Shown here in pieces: positions 31,758 through 42,248 of a stretch of 64,000 nt of DNA. The stretch lies in assembly GCF_014649715.1 (NCBI RefSeq), contig NZ_BMTO01000018.1, positions 1 through 64,000 of the forward strand. Reading direction: 5' to 3'. A model generated the notes under the pieces. The model saw only the letters and a program-made list of their open reading frames with translations, was not told where the DNA came from and made no database searches. Each line of letters begins with the position of its first letter. The stretch's first letter is position 1. The translations under genes were made by a program, and so were the position numbers. The stretch comes from Streptomyces lateritius. Its GTDB lineage: Bacteria; Actinomycetota; Actinomycetes; Streptomycetales; Streptomycetaceae.

Positions 31758-33143
31758 GTGAAGAGCGCCGTGGAGACCCTGAACCCGACCCGGGTTCGGC
31801 TCACTGTCGAGGTGCCCTTCGAGGAGCTCAAGGACAGCCTCGACGCGGCGTACAAGAAGATCAACCAGCAGGTCACGGTCAAGGGCTTCCGCAAGGGCAA
31901 GATCCCGGCTCGTGTGATCGACCAGCGGTTCGGCCGTGGTGCGGTGCTGGAGGAGGCCGTCAACGACGCGCTCCCGAAGTTCTACACCGAGGCCGTGAAC
32001 GAGGCCGAGGTCAACCCGCTGGGCCAGCCCGAGGTCGACATCACCGAGCTGAAGGACGGCGAGCTGCTGGCCTTCACCGCCGAGGTCGACATCCGCCCGA
32101 CGATCGAGATCCCGGACTACTCCGGCATCGAGGTCACCGTCGACGCGGTCGAGGTCACCGACGAGGACGTCGAGAAGTCCGTCGAGCAGCTGCGCGAGCG
32201 CTTCGCCTCCACCAACCCGGTCGAGCGCCCCGCCGCCGACGGTGACGTCGTCACCATCGACCTCGAGGCCAAGGTCGACGGCGAGGTCCTGCCCGACGGT
32301 GTCGCCCAGGGCGTCTCGTACACCATCGGTTCCGGCGAGCTCCTCGACGGCATCGACGAGGCCGTGACCGGCCTGGAGGCCGGCGGCGAGGCCACCTTCA
32401 CCTCGCAGCTGAAGGGCGGCTCCGCCGAGGGCAAGGACGCCGAGGTCACCGTCAAGGTCACCGCCGTCGCCGCCCGTGAGCTCCCCGAGCTGGACGACGA
32501 CTTCGCGCAGCTCGCGTCGGAGTTCGACACCCTCGACGAGCTCAAGGCCGACAGCCGCAAGCGCCTCGAGAACATGAAGCAGTTCGACCAGGCCACCCAG
32601 GCCCAGGAGCGCGTCCTCGACGAGCTGCTGAAGCTGGCGGAGGTCCCGATCCCCGAGAAGCTCCTCGAGGACGAGATCAACACCCGCAAGCACAACCTGG
32701 AGCACCACCAGCTCGGCCAGATGGGCCTGACCCTCGAGAAGTACCTGGAGATCCAGGGCAAGACCGAGGAAGAGTTCCTGGCGGAGACCAAGGAGCAGGC
32801 CGAGAAGGGCATCAAGACGCAGTTCGTCCTCGATGAGCTCGTCAACAAGGAGAAGCTCAACGTCAGCCAGGAGGAGCTCACCGAGCACCTCATGCGCCGC
32901 GCCGCCTCCTCCGGCATGAGCCCCGACCAGTTCGCCCAGGCCGTCGTCGAGGGTGGCCAGGTGCCGATGCTCGTCGGCGAGGTCGCCCGCGGCAAGGCCC
33001 TCGCGGTCGTCGTCGAGGCCGCCAAGGTCGTCGACACCAACGGTGAGACCGTCGACCTCGAGGACGACGAGGACGAGGTCGAGGCCGCCGCCGAGGCGGT
33101 CGAGGCCGTCACCGGCGACGCCGAGGAGAAGAACGAGGCCTGA
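31758..33143 (+). CDS. tig: Trigger factor, ribosome-associated chaperone
   Basis: A 461-residue trigger factor that binds at the ribosome exit (near L23) and shields nascent chains. Domains in order: ribosome-binding domain with VKGFRKGKIPARVI (the GFRxGxxP signature, about 42-55), FKBP-type prolyl isomerase domain (about 160-245), and the helical arm domain to about 430, then an acidic tail rich in Glu/Asp/Ala. A GTG at 31758 is chosen on AAGGAGA upstream and on homology of VETLNPTRVRLTVEVPFEEL; translation from earlier ATGs would read through the leader. It heads the clp block but has its own terminator. Confidence 0.96.
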   Translation: MKSAVETLNPTRVRLTVEVPFEELKDSLDAAYKKINQQVTVKGFRKGKIPARVIDQRFGRGAVLEEAVNDALPKFYTEAVNEAEVNPLGQPEVDITELKDGELLAFTAEVDIRPTIEIPDYSGIEVTVDAVEVTDEDVEKSVEQLRERFASTNPVERPAADGDVVTIDLEAKVDGEVLPDGVAQGVSYTIGSGELLDGIDEAVTGLEAGGEATFTSQLKGGSAEGKDAEVTVKVTAVAARELPELDDDFAQLASEFDTLDELKADSRKRLENMKQFDQATQAQERVLDELLKLAEVPIPEKLLEDEINTRKHNLEHHQLGQMGLTLEKYLEIQGKTEEEFLAETKEQAEKGIKTQFVLDELVNKEKLNVSQEELTEHLMRRAASSGMSPDQFAQAVVEGGQVPMLVGEVARGKALAVVVEAAKVVDTNGETVDLEDDEDEVEAAAEAVEAVTGDAEEKNEA

Positions 33144-33160
33144 GCCTCGCGCTGAACCCG

Positions 33161-33204
33161 GTCCACGGGCCCGGTCGCACTGCGGTGCGCCCGGGCCCGT
33201 GGAC
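33161..33204 (+). terminator. Terminator of tig
   Basis: GTCCACGGGCCCGG and its exact complement (33191-33204) with a 16-base loop that can itself pair (GCAC/GTGC), 18 bases after the stop codon. Separates tig from clpP1. Confidence 0.85.
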
Positions 33205-33240
33205 GTATGCGCGCGGACCCGGCCCCGCCCTCAACTACCT

Positions 33241-33256
33241 TGCGCTCCCAGCGAAC
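33241..33256 (+). promoter_or_regulatory. ClgR-like operator upstream of clpP1P2
   Basis: TGCGCTCCCAGCGAAC; on the other strand GTTCGCTGGGAGCGCA. The CGCT-N3-AGCG core with flanking GTTCGC resembles the ClgR activator site reported for actinobacterial clp promoters. It lies 133 bases before the clpP1 start, suitable for activation. The consensus is recalled, not aligned. Confidence 0.6.
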
Positions 33257-33388
33257 AGTTCGGGAAGCGGGATGGTGTTGTCCTACCTGCGCGTTAGGGT
33301 CCATGAATACGAGGGCAGGGTCGTACCCCGTCCCCAGTACGAGAGACGCTGAGACGGCCGGAGCCGTCAGAGACGAGCAGGTGGATAC

Positions 33389-34006
33389 GTGACGAATCTG
33401 ATGCCTTACGCCGCGGGTGAGCCGTCCATCGGTGGCGGCCTCGGCGACCATGTCTACAACCGGCTGCTCGGCGAGCGCATCATCTTCCTCGGCCAGCAGG
33501 TCGACGACGAGATCGCCAACAAGATCACCGCGCAGATGCTGCTCCTTGCCGCCGATCCGGACAAGGACATCTACCTGTACATCAACAGCCCCGGTGGCTC
33601 GGTGACGGCCGGCATGGCCATCTACGACACCATGCAGTACATCCCCAACGACGTCGTCACCATCGGTATGGGCATGGCGGCCTCCATGGGCCAGTTCCTG
33701 CTGACCGGCGGCGCCGACGGCAAGCGCTTCGCGCTGCCGAACACCGACATCCTGATGCACCAGGGCTCCGCCGGCATCGGTGGTACGGCCTCGGACATCA
33801 AGATCCAGGCCGAGTACCTCCTTCGTACCAAGAGGCGCATGGCCGAGATCACCGCGCTGCATTCCGGTCAGACCGTCGAGGCGATCATCCGCGACGGCGA
33901 CCGCGACCGCTGGTTCACCGCGGAGGAGGCCAAGGAGTACGGCCTCATCGACGAGATCATCTCTGCCGCTTCGGGCGTTCCGGGCGGCGGCGGCACGGGC
34001 GCCTGA
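33389..34006 (+). CDS. clpP1: ATP-dependent Clp protease proteolytic subunit 1
   Basis: A 205-residue ClpP with the catalytic triad Ser99 (GMAASMGQ), His124 (ILMHQGSAG) and Asp173 (GDRDRWF). It assembles with ClpP2 into the tetradecameric peptidase chamber fed by ClpX, ClpC or ClpA. N-terminal residues 1-15 may be processed. A GTG at 33389 is used. In Streptomyces ClpP1 is needed for normal aerial growth. clpP2 follows after 52 bases, so the two are cotranscribed. Confidence 0.96.
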   Translation: MTNLMPYAAGEPSIGGGLGDHVYNRLLGERIIFLGQQVDDEIANKITAQMLLLAADPDKDIYLYINSPGGSVTAGMAIYDTMQYIPNDVVTIGMGMAASMGQFLLTGGADGKRFALPNTDILMHQGSAGIGGTASDIKIQAEYLLRTKRRMAEITALHSGQTVEAIIRDGDRDRWFTAEEAKEYGLIDEIISAASGVPGGGGTGA

Positions 34007-34058
34007 GCGCCCGAGGCCCTACCGCACCGAAGCCAAAGCCCCGCTGAACGCCACCAGG

Positions 34059-34745
34059 ATGGTGAACAACCCCATGAACGCGATGCCCCCGACCTTCTCC
34101 GCGAGCGGCCTCTACACCGGCCCCCAGGTGGACAACCGGTACGTCGTCCCGCGCTTCGTCGAGCGCACCTCGCAGGGCGTGCGCGAGTACGACCCGTACG
34201 CCAAGCTCTTCGAGGAGCGCGTGATCTTCCTCGGCGTGCAGATCGACGACGCCTCCGCCAACGACGTCATGGCCCAGCTGCTGTGCCTGGAGTCGATGGA
34301 CCCCGACCGCGACATCTCGATCTACATCAACAGCCCCGGTGGCTCCTTCACCGCGCTGACCGCCATCTACGACACCATGCAGTTCGTGAAGCCGGACATC
34401 CAGACGGTCTGCATGGGCCAGGCGGCCTCCGCCGCGGCCGTGCTGCTCGCCGCGGGTACGCCCGGCAAGCGGATGGCCCTGCCGAACGCCCGCGTGCTGA
34501 TCCACCAGCCCTCGGGCGGCACCGGCCGTGAGCAGCTCTCCGACCTGGAGATCGCGGCCAACGAGATCCTGCGGATGCGCACCCAGCTGGAAGAGATGCT
34601 GGCCAAGCACTCCTCGACGCCGATCGAGAAGATCCGCGACGACATCGAGCGCGACAAGATCCTGACCGCCGAGGACGCCCTGGCGTACGGTCTCGTCGAC
34701 CAGATCGTCTCGACCCGCAAGAGCACGGCCGCCGCGGCAGCCTGA
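34059..34745 (+). CDS. clpP2: ATP-dependent Clp protease proteolytic subunit 2
   Basis: A 228-residue ClpP2 with triad Ser124 (GQAASAAAVL), His149 (VLIHQPSGG) and Asp199 (IERDKIL). It has a longer N-terminal extension than ClpP1 (about 35 residues before the conserved DPYAKLFEERVIFLG), as in other actinobacteria. The start is uncertain: ATG 34059 is given, but ATG 34074 has a better-placed GGATGGTG ahead and would shorten it by five residues. Partner of ClpP1 in the mixed chamber. Confidence 0.94.
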   Translation: MVNNPMNAMPPTFSASGLYTGPQVDNRYVVPRFVERTSQGVREYDPYAKLFEERVIFLGVQIDDASANDVMAQLLCLESMDPDRDISIYINSPGGSFTALTAIYDTMQFVKPDIQTVCMGQAASAAAVLLAAGTPGKRMALPNARVLIHQPSGGTGREQLSDLEIAANEILRMRTQLEEMLAKHSSTPIEKIRDDIERDKILTAEDALAYGLVDQIVSTRKSTAAAAA

Positions 34746-34760
34746 CGCTCGACCTTCCCC

Positions 34761-34825
34761 TGGCACGGGGAACAGGGTGGGAATCATGGCGCCATGGCGC
34801 ATTCCCGTTCATGTGAACCGTGCCA
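34761..34825 (+). promoter_or_regulatory. Nested inverted repeats between clpP2 and clpX
   Basis: Three nested pairs: TGGCACGG (34761-34768) with CCGTGCCA (34818-34825), GGGAAT (34779-34784) with ATTCCC (34801-34806), and the palindrome CATGGCGCCATG (34785-34796). Only 16 bases follow the clpP2 stop. It could be a terminator, an attenuator setting clpX below clpP, or a processing site. Confidence 0.5.
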
Positions 34826-34921
34826 AGGGGGGCCCGAACGGGGGGCCCGGCAAGGTACCGTCGAATATGAGGCACCAGGAGTCGCTGAACCAAGCACTCC
34901 CAGGCGAAGGGGAAGCACCTC

Positions 34922-36205
<1,284 letters not shown>

Positions 36206-36238
36206 GCCGAGAACGGCGCACGGAACGGCAGACGAACA

Positions 36239-36272
36239 GGAGGGGGTCCCGCCCGAAGGCGGGACCCCCTCC
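36239..36272. terminator. Terminator between clpX and the proline-rich protein gene
   Basis: A 15-bp perfect stem (GGAGGGGGTCCCGCC) with a CGAA tetraloop between converging genes; probably bidirectional. Confidence 0.92.
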
Positions 36273-36291
36273 GTCATGTCCGTTCCGGCGC

Positions 36292-37257
36292 TCAGACCTT
36301 GACGCGGACCTCCTTGCGGAACTTCGCGGTGATGGCGGCGGCGTCCTCCATGCTGCCTGCCTTGCCCGCGGCCATCGAGGCCATGTCCATCGGCGTCACG
36401 AAGCCCACGGTGCTGTGGTCGGCCCACACGCAGACCGTCATGGTGAACGCCGGTGTCGAGCTGGCGGCGTCGGCCTTGGTCTTCGCCTGCTGGCACTTGA
36501 GGACCGCGCCCTCGAGCTCGGCCGGCTTGTACTCCTGCGGGCTGCCGACCAGTTGCGGCTCGTCCGCCTTGTCCTTGTCCTTGTCGGCCTCCGCCTTGAT
36601 GCTGGCGAAGACGTTGTCGACCACCTTCTCCGGGTCGTCGATCTCGCCGTAGAGGCCGCTGAAGGAGATCAGCTTGTTGCCGAGCGGGTTCGCCTTGTCC
36701 GTCACCTGGTAAGCGGCGCTGACGTTCGTGGCGTTCTTGACGCCGTTCTGCTTGGCCTCCTTGAGGGAGTCCTTGTCGCCCGCGCCGTCGGTGCCGGGCT
36801 TCTTCTGGTACTCGCCGAGCACCGTCTCCGGGGTGATCAGCTTGTGCGGGCCGTCGTCCGCGACCGAGGAACCGCCGCCACCGGCGGTGAAGTACCAGGC
36901 GCCGCCGGCGATCAGCGCGAGCGCCACGACCGCACCGCCGATGATCAGGCCGGTCTTCGACTTCTTCGGGGCCGGCGGGGGCGGCGGGTAGCCGCCGGGG
37001 CCCTGGGGAGCGCCGTACGGGGGCTGCTGGCCGTACGGGCCCGGCTGCTGGGGCTGCTGGGGGTAGCCGTAGGGCGGCTGCTGCGGCGGCACACCCTGGG
37101 GCGCCTGCTGGGGGTAGCCGTAACCGGGCTGGGGCGCCTGCGGCTGCTGGCCGTAAGGACCGGGCTGCTGCCCGTACGGACCAGGCTGGCCCGGCTGACC
37201 GTACGGCCCGGGCTGCTGGGGCTGACCGCCGTACGGACCCGGCTGGTTGTAGCTCAT
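36292..37257 (-). CDS. Membrane-anchored protein with Pro/Gln/Gly/Tyr-rich N-terminus
   Basis: A 321-residue protein. Residues 1-97 are built from GPYGQQ and PQQP-type repeats (low complexity, cytoplasmic), about 101-125 is a single membrane helix (TGLIIGGAVVALALIAGGAWY), and 130-321 is an extracytoplasmic domain with Lys/Asp/Ala bias and two cysteines (CQQAK and CVWAD) that could pair. The layout is common in Streptomyces anchored proteins of unknown function. Divergent from valS across 138 bases. The outer domain is not recognised. Confidence 0.8.
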   Translation of the reverse strand: MSYNQPGPYGGQPQQPGPYGQPGQPGPYGQQPGPYGQQPQAPQPGYGYPQQAPQGVPPQQPPYGYPQQPQQPGPYGQQPPYGAPQGPGGYPPPPPAPKKSKTGLIIGGAVVALALIAGGAWYFTAGGGGSSVADDGPHKLITPETVLGEYQKKPGTDGAGDKDSLKEAKQNGVKNATNVSAAYQVTDKANPLGNKLISFSGLYGEIDDPEKVVDNVFASIKAEADKDKDKADEPQLVGSPQEYKPAELEGAVLKCQQAKTKADAASSTPAFTMTVCVWADHSTVGFVTPMDMASMAAGKAGSMEDAAAITAKFRKEVRVKV

Positions 37258-37395
37258 GGACAGGTTCCCCTCACAGGATGTTTATGCGTAGCGGACATCC
37301 TGTCGGAACCGCCGTCGTGCCGGGGCGGCGGGGGGCACACCGTTACCGAACAATCGAGTTTCAGGACCACCCCGCCGCACCCCTAAACTGACCCC

Positions 37396-40017
37396 GTGAC
37401 CGAGAACACTCAGCAGCAGCCAGCAGCCAACCCCGAACTGCCGACCCAGTACGCGCCGGCCGAAGTAGAGGGGAAGCTGTACGAGCGCTGGGTAGAGCGC
37501 GGTTACTTCGAGGCGGACGAGAAGAGTGACAAGCCGCCGTACACCATCGTCATCCCGCCGCCGAACGTCACCGGTTCGCTCCACCTGGGCCACGCCTTCG
37601 AGCACACGCTGATCGACGCCCTCACCCGCCGCAAGCGCATGCAGGGCTACGAGACGCTGTGGCAGCCGGGCATGGACCACGCCGGTATCGCGACCCAGAA
37701 CGTCGTCGAGCGTGAGCTCGCCAAGGAGGGCAAGTCCCGCCACGACCTGGGCCGCGAGGCCTTCGTCGAGCGGGTCTGGCAGTGGAAGGCCGAGTCCGGG
37801 GGCCAGATCTCCGGCCAGATGAAGCGCCTGGGCGACGGTGTCGCCTGGTCCCGTGAGCGCTTCACCATGGACGAGGGCCTGTCCCAGGCCGTCCAGACCA
37901 TCTTCAAGAAGCTCTACGACGACGAGCTGATCTACCGGGCCGAGCGCATCATCAACTGGTGCCCCCGCTGTCTGACGGCGATCTCGGACATCGAGGTCGA
38001 GTACCAGGACGACGACGGCGAGCTCGTCTCGATCCGGTACGGCTCCGGGGACACGGAGATCGTCGTCGCCACGACCCGTGCTGAGACGATGCTCGGTGAC
38101 ACCGCCGTCGCCGTCCACCCGGACGACGAGCGGTACCGCCACCTCGTCGGCACCGAGATCGAGCTGCCGCTGACCGGCCGCCGGATCCCGGTCGTCGCCG
38201 ACGAGCACGTCGACCCCGAGTTCGGCACCGGCGCCGTCAAGGTGACCCCGGCGCACGACCCGAACGACTTCGAGATCGGTCAGCGCCACAACCTGCCGAA
38301 CCTCGCGGTCATGGACGAGCGCGCGGTCATCACCGCCCACGGCCCCTTCCAGGGCCTGGACCGCCTGGAGGCCCGCTCCGCCATCGTCGCCGCGCTGCGC
38401 GCCGAGGGCCGGATCGTCGCCGAGAAGCGTCCGTACGTCCACTCCGTCGGCCACTGCTCGCGCTGCAAGACCACCATCGAGCCGCGCCTGTCGATGCAGT
38501 GGTGGGTCAAGGTCGGTCCGCTCGCCCAGGCCGCGGGTGACGCGGTCCGCGACGGCCGGGTCAAGATCCACCCCCAGGAGATGGAGAAGCGGTACTTCGA
38601 CTGGGTCGACAACCTGCACGACTGGTGCATCTCGCGCCAGCTGTGGTGGGGCCACCGCATCCCGGTCTGGTACGGCCCGAACGGCGAGATCGTCTGCGTC
38701 GGACCGGACGAGCAGCCGCCGACGGGCGAGGGCTGGCACCAGGACACGGACGTCCTGGACACCTGGTTCTCCTCCGGCCTGTGGCCGTTCTCCACGCTCG
38801 GCTGGCCGGAGCGGACCGACAGCCTCGCGAAGTTCTACCCGAACTCCGTCCTGGTCACCGGCTACGACATCCTCTTCTTCTGGGTCGCCCGGATGATGAT
38901 GTTCGGCCTGTACGCGATGGACGGCACCCCGCCGTTCCACACCATCGCCCTGCACGGCATGGTCCGCGACCAGTTCGGCAAGAAGATGTCGAAGTCCTTC
39001 GGCAACGCGGTCAACCCGCTGGACTGGATGGACGAGTACGGCTCCGACGCCGTCCGCTTCACCCTGGCCAACGGCGCCAACCCGGGTGTCGACGTCCCGA
39101 TCGGCGAGGACTGGGTCAAGGCGTCCCGGAACTTCGCCAACAAGATCTGGAACGCGACCCGCTTCGCGCTGATGAACGGCGCGACGGTCGAGGGTCCGCT
39201 GCCCGACGCGTCGGAGATGTCCGCGACGGACCGCTGGATCCTCTCCCGTCTCAACAAGACGGTCGCCGAGGTCGACGGGTACTACGACGACTACCAGTTC
39301 GCGAAGCTCGCCGACGCCCTCTACCACTTCGCGTGGGACGAGGTCTTCGACTGGTACGTCGAGCTGTCGAAGACGACGTTCTTCGCGGGCGGCGAGCAGG
39401 CCAAGGTCTCCGGCCGGGTCCTCGGCGAGGTCCTGGACGTCATGCTGCGCCTGCTGCACCCGATCGTCCCGTTCGTCACCGAGACGCTCTGGACCACGCT
39501 CACCGGCAAGGAGTCCGTCGTCATCGCGGACTGGCCGACCGACTCGGGCTTCCGTGACGAGGCCGCCGAGCGCGAGATCGAACTGGTCCAGCAGGTCGTC
39601 ACCGAGGTCCGCCGGTTCCGCTCGGACCAGGGTCTGCAGCCCGGCCAGAAGGTCCCGGCCCGCCTGGACCTGACCGGCACGCAGCTCGCCCCGCACGAGG
39701 CGGCCATCCGTCAGCTGCTGCGTCTGCAGCCGGAGGGCGAGGGCTTCTCGGCCACCGCCTCCCTGCCGGTCGCCGGGGCCACGGTCGCGCTCGACCTGTC
39801 CGGCACGATCGACGTGGCGGCGGAGCGCAAGCGGCTGGCCAAGGACCTGGCGGCCGCGGAGAAGGAGAAGGCGCAGGCGAACGGGAAGCTCGGCAACGAA
39901 GCGTTCCTGGCCAAGGCGCCGGACAACGTGGTCGAGAAGATCCGTACCCGGCTCGCCAAGGCGGACGAGGACATCGCCCGCATCCAGGCGCAGCTGGAGC
40001 GACTGCCGCAGGCGTGA
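37396..40017 (+). CDS. valS: Valyl-tRNA synthetase
   Basis: An 873-residue class I synthetase charging tRNA-Val. The HIGH motif is HLGH at 63-66, KMSKS is at 530-534, and the large CP1 editing domain lies between (GTGAVKVTPAHDPND, editing pocket). A C-terminal coiled coil (about 805-870: RKRLAKDLAAAEKEK region) is the tRNA-binding arm. A GTG at 37396 is used. No T-box leader is visible upstream. Followed by a strong terminator and then folC. Confidence 0.97.
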   Translation: MTENTQQQPAANPELPTQYAPAEVEGKLYERWVERGYFEADEKSDKPPYTIVIPPPNVTGSLHLGHAFEHTLIDALTRRKRMQGYETLWQPGMDHAGIATQNVVERELAKEGKSRHDLGREAFVERVWQWKAESGGQISGQMKRLGDGVAWSRERFTMDEGLSQAVQTIFKKLYDDELIYRAERIINWCPRCLTAISDIEVEYQDDDGELVSIRYGSGDTEIVVATTRAETMLGDTAVAVHPDDERYRHLVGTEIELPLTGRRIPVVADEHVDPEFGTGAVKVTPAHDPNDFEIGQRHNLPNLAVMDERAVITAHGPFQGLDRLEARSAIVAALRAEGRIVAEKRPYVHSVGHCSRCKTTIEPRLSMQWWVKVGPLAQAAGDAVRDGRVKIHPQEMEKRYFDWVDNLHDWCISRQLWWGHRIPVWYGPNGEIVCVGPDEQPPTGEGWHQDTDVLDTWFSSGLWPFSTLGWPERTDSLAKFYPNSVLVTGYDILFFWVARMMMFGLYAMDGTPPFHTIALHGMVRDQFGKKMSKSFGNAVNPLDWMDEYGSDAVRFTLANGANPGVDVPIGEDWVKASRNFANKIWNATRFALMNGATVEGPLPDASEMSATDRWILSRLNKTVAEVDGYYDDYQFAKLADALYHFAWDEVFDWYVELSKTTFFAGGEQAKVSGRVLGEVLDVMLRLLHPIVPFVTETLWTTLTGKESVVIADWPTDSGFRDEAAEREIELVQQVVTEVRRFRSDQGLQPGQKVPARLDLTGTQLAPHEAAIRQLLRLQPEGEGFSATASLPVAGATVALDLSGTIDVAAERKRLAKDLAAAEKEKAQANGKLGNEAFLAKAPDNVVEKIRTRLAKADEDIARIQAQLERLPQA

Positions 40018-40023
40018 GTACGG

Positions 40024-40061
40024 GTGTGGGGCCCGGGACCTGTCGGTCCCGGGCCCCACAC
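40024..40061 (+). terminator. Terminator of valS
   Basis: A 17-bp perfect stem (GTGTGGGGCCCGGGACC) with a TGTC loop, seven bases after the stop codon. Confidence 0.92.
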
Positions 40062-40189
40062 GTATTTCCGGAGCGCTGTCCGGAAGGACCCACCGGTGTC
40101 GGCGCCGGCCGGCCCCGCGACAGTGGGGGTGAAAGTCCCGAAAGGGGTGGGTCGCCGGTGCTGTCGGTACGCCTCCGTAGACTGGGACC

Positions 40190-41689
40190 GTGAGTGAGCC
40201 CCGCGACGAGTTCGACCCGTTCGACGACATCGTCGATGCCGAGACCGACCGTGACCCCGACCTGGCGGTGATCGAGGCCGGCAGCCGCACGCTGCGCGCG
40301 CAGGCCGGTCCGCCCCAGGGTGACCCCGTGCCCGCCCGGCCCTCCGACCCGGAGGTGGACAAGGCGCTGCGCGAGGTCGAGACCGAGCTGTCGACCCGCT
40401 GGGGCGAGACCAAGCTGGAGCCGTCGGTCCGGCGGATCGCCGCGCTGATGGACGTCCTCGGTGAGCCGCAGCGCGCGTACCCCTCGATCCACATCACGGG
40501 CACGAACGGCAAGACGTCCACGGCCCGGATGATCGAGGCGCTGCTCTCGGCGTTCGACCTGCGCACCGGCCGTTACACCTCGCCGCACGTGCAGACGATC
40601 ACCGAGCGCATCAGCCTGGACGGCGCCCCGATCTCCGCCGAGCGGTTCATCGAGACGTACCAGGACATCAAGCCGTACATCGAGCTGGTCGACGCGCGTG
40701 AGGAGTTCCGGCTCTCCTTCTTCGAGGCCATGACCGCGATGGCGTACGCGGCCTTCGCCGACGCGCCGGTGGACGTGGCGGTCGTCGAGGTCGGCATGGG
40801 CGGCACCTGGGACGCCACCAACGTCATCGACGGCTCGGTCGCGGTCGTCACCCCGATCGACCTCGACCACACCGACCGGCTCGGCGACACGCCCGGTGCG
40901 ATCGCCGGCGAGAAGGCCGGGGTCATCAAGCAGGGCGCGACGGTGGTCCTGGCCCAGCAGCCGGTGGACGCGGCGCAGGTCATGCTGAAGAAGGCCGTCG
41001 AGGTCGACGCGACGGTGGCCCGCGAGGGCATGGAGTTCGGCATCGTCAGCCGAGAGATCGCGGTCGGCGGCCAGCTGCTGACCCTGCGCGGGCTCGGCGG
41101 CGAGTACGACAGCGTCTTCCTGCCGCTCTACGGCGCCCACCAGGCGCACAACGCGGCGGTCGCGCTCGCGGCGGTCGAGGCCTTCTTCGGGATCGGCGCC
41201 GAGCACGCCCGCACCCTGGACATCGACACGGTCCGCCGTGCCTTCGCCTCGGTGTCCTCGCCGGGCCGCCTGGAGGTCGTGCGCAGCTCCCCGACGGTGA
41301 TCCTGGACGCGGCGCACAACCCGGCGGGTGCGCGGGCCACGGCCGAGGGCATCAGCGAGGCCTTCGGGTTCTCGCGGCTGATCGGCGTGGTGAGCACCAG
41401 CGCCGACAAGGACGCCAAGGGCCTGCTGGAAGCCTTCGAGCCGATCTTCGCGGAGGTCGTCGTCACGGCGAACTCCAGCCCCCGCGCGACCGACGTGGAC
41501 GCGCTCGCGGCGATCGCCGTGGAGGTCTTCGGCGAGGACCGGGTGGTCGTCGAGCCGCGCCTGGACGACGCCATCGAGGCGGCGATCACGCTCGCGGAGG
41601 AAGAGGACGAGTACGCCGGCGCGGGTGTGCTGGTGACCGGTTCGATCTTCACGGTCGGGGACGCCCGGCTGCTGCTCGGAAGGCGCTGA
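40190..41689 (+). CDS. folC: Folylpolyglutamate synthase / dihydrofolate synthase
   Basis: A 499-residue Mur-ligase-family enzyme adding glutamate to dihydropteroate and to folates. ATP loop GTNGKT at 104-109, then the folate-region motif RYTSPHVQTITERI (about 124-137) and VEVGMGGTWDATNV (about 201-214). The first 70 residues are an acidic extension typical of actinomycetes. GTG start. Stop is five bases before the DUF4233 gene, indicating an operon. Confidence 0.95.
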   Translation: MSEPRDEFDPFDDIVDAETDRDPDLAVIEAGSRTLRAQAGPPQGDPVPARPSDPEVDKALREVETELSTRWGETKLEPSVRRIAALMDVLGEPQRAYPSIHITGTNGKTSTARMIEALLSAFDLRTGRYTSPHVQTITERISLDGAPISAERFIETYQDIKPYIELVDAREEFRLSFFEAMTAMAYAAFADAPVDVAVVEVGMGGTWDATNVIDGSVAVVTPIDLDHTDRLGDTPGAIAGEKAGVIKQGATVVLAQQPVDAAQVMLKKAVEVDATVAREGMEFGIVSREIAVGGQLLTLRGLGGEYDSVFLPLYGAHQAHNAAVALAAVEAFFGIGAEHARTLDIDTVRRAFASVSSPGRLEVVRSSPTVILDAAHNPAGARATAEGISEAFGFSRLIGVVSTSADKDAKGLLEAFEPIFAEVVVTANSSPRATDVDALAAIAVEVFGEDRVVVEPRLDDAIEAAITLAEEEDEYAGAGVLVTGSIFTVGDARLLLGRR

Positions 41690-41694
41690 ATCCG

Positions 41695-42054
41695 ATGCGT
41701 ACGCTCTGTGCCTCCACCCTCATCGGCGAGTTCTTCGTGATCGGCTTCGCCGGTCTCGTCGCCATGAAGGACGACACGCTGTCGACCACCACGGTCTGGA
41801 CCGTCTGTGGCGTCGCGATGTTGCTGTCGGTGCTGCTCTGCGGGATGCTGACCCGCCCGGGCGGCGTCCAGCTCGGCTGGGTGCTGCAGGTCGCCCTCAT
41901 CCTGAGCGGCTTCGTGGTGCCGATGATGTTCTTCCTGGGCGCGCTCTTCGCGGCGCTGTGGTGGGCCTCGGTGCACTACGGGCGGATCATCGACGAGGCG
42001 AAGGCCCGGTGGGCCGCGCAGGCGGAGAGTCAGGCGGCGGCGGACGCGTCGTAA
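41695..42054 (+). CDS. DUF4233 small membrane protein
   Basis: A 119-residue protein with four hydrophobic segments (about 8-25, 35-55, 60-78, 82-96) and a charged, alanine-rich C-terminus. DUF4233 genes regularly follow folC in actinobacteria, and the five-base gap here repeats that. Function unknown. The segment FVVPMMFFLGALFAALWW with the following VHYGRIIDE is characteristic. An ATG at 41695 is used. Confidence 0.88.
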   Translation: MRTLCASTLIGEFFVIGFAGLVAMKDDTLSTTTVWTVCGVAMLLSVLLCGMLTRPGGVQLGWVLQVALILSGFVVPMMFFLGALFAALWWASVHYGRIIDEAKARWAAQAESQAAADAS

Positions 42055-42248
42055 CGCGTTCGGCCCCCGCCGGTCCCTCCGTCCGCCGGTTTCCTCCGCC
42101 CCGGCCTTCCGTCCGCCGGGTCCTCTGCCCTCCGCCCGTCCCGGCTGCCCACCCGGGTCTCCGTACGGCCTGACGCTGCGTAATCGGCGGCCGTGTGAGA
42201 CCTGTAGCCTCTGAGTCCCGCACACCGCATTCGTAAGGAGTCTCCACC

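Noticed and set aside
34059..34073. Translation of clpP2 from a far upstream in-frame start within clpP1
   Set aside because: The open frame extends into clpP1 but encodes shadow sequence; the ClpP2 homology begins after the ATGs at 34059/34074.
37258..37395. A T-box riboswitch upstream of valS
   Set aside because: The 138-base divergent spacer shows neither the T-box sequence nor a specifier-loop hairpin.
37282..40566. A minus-strand frame of about 1090 codons opposite valS
   Set aside because: No recognisable motif, and valS on the plus strand is complete with HIGH and KMSKS motifs.
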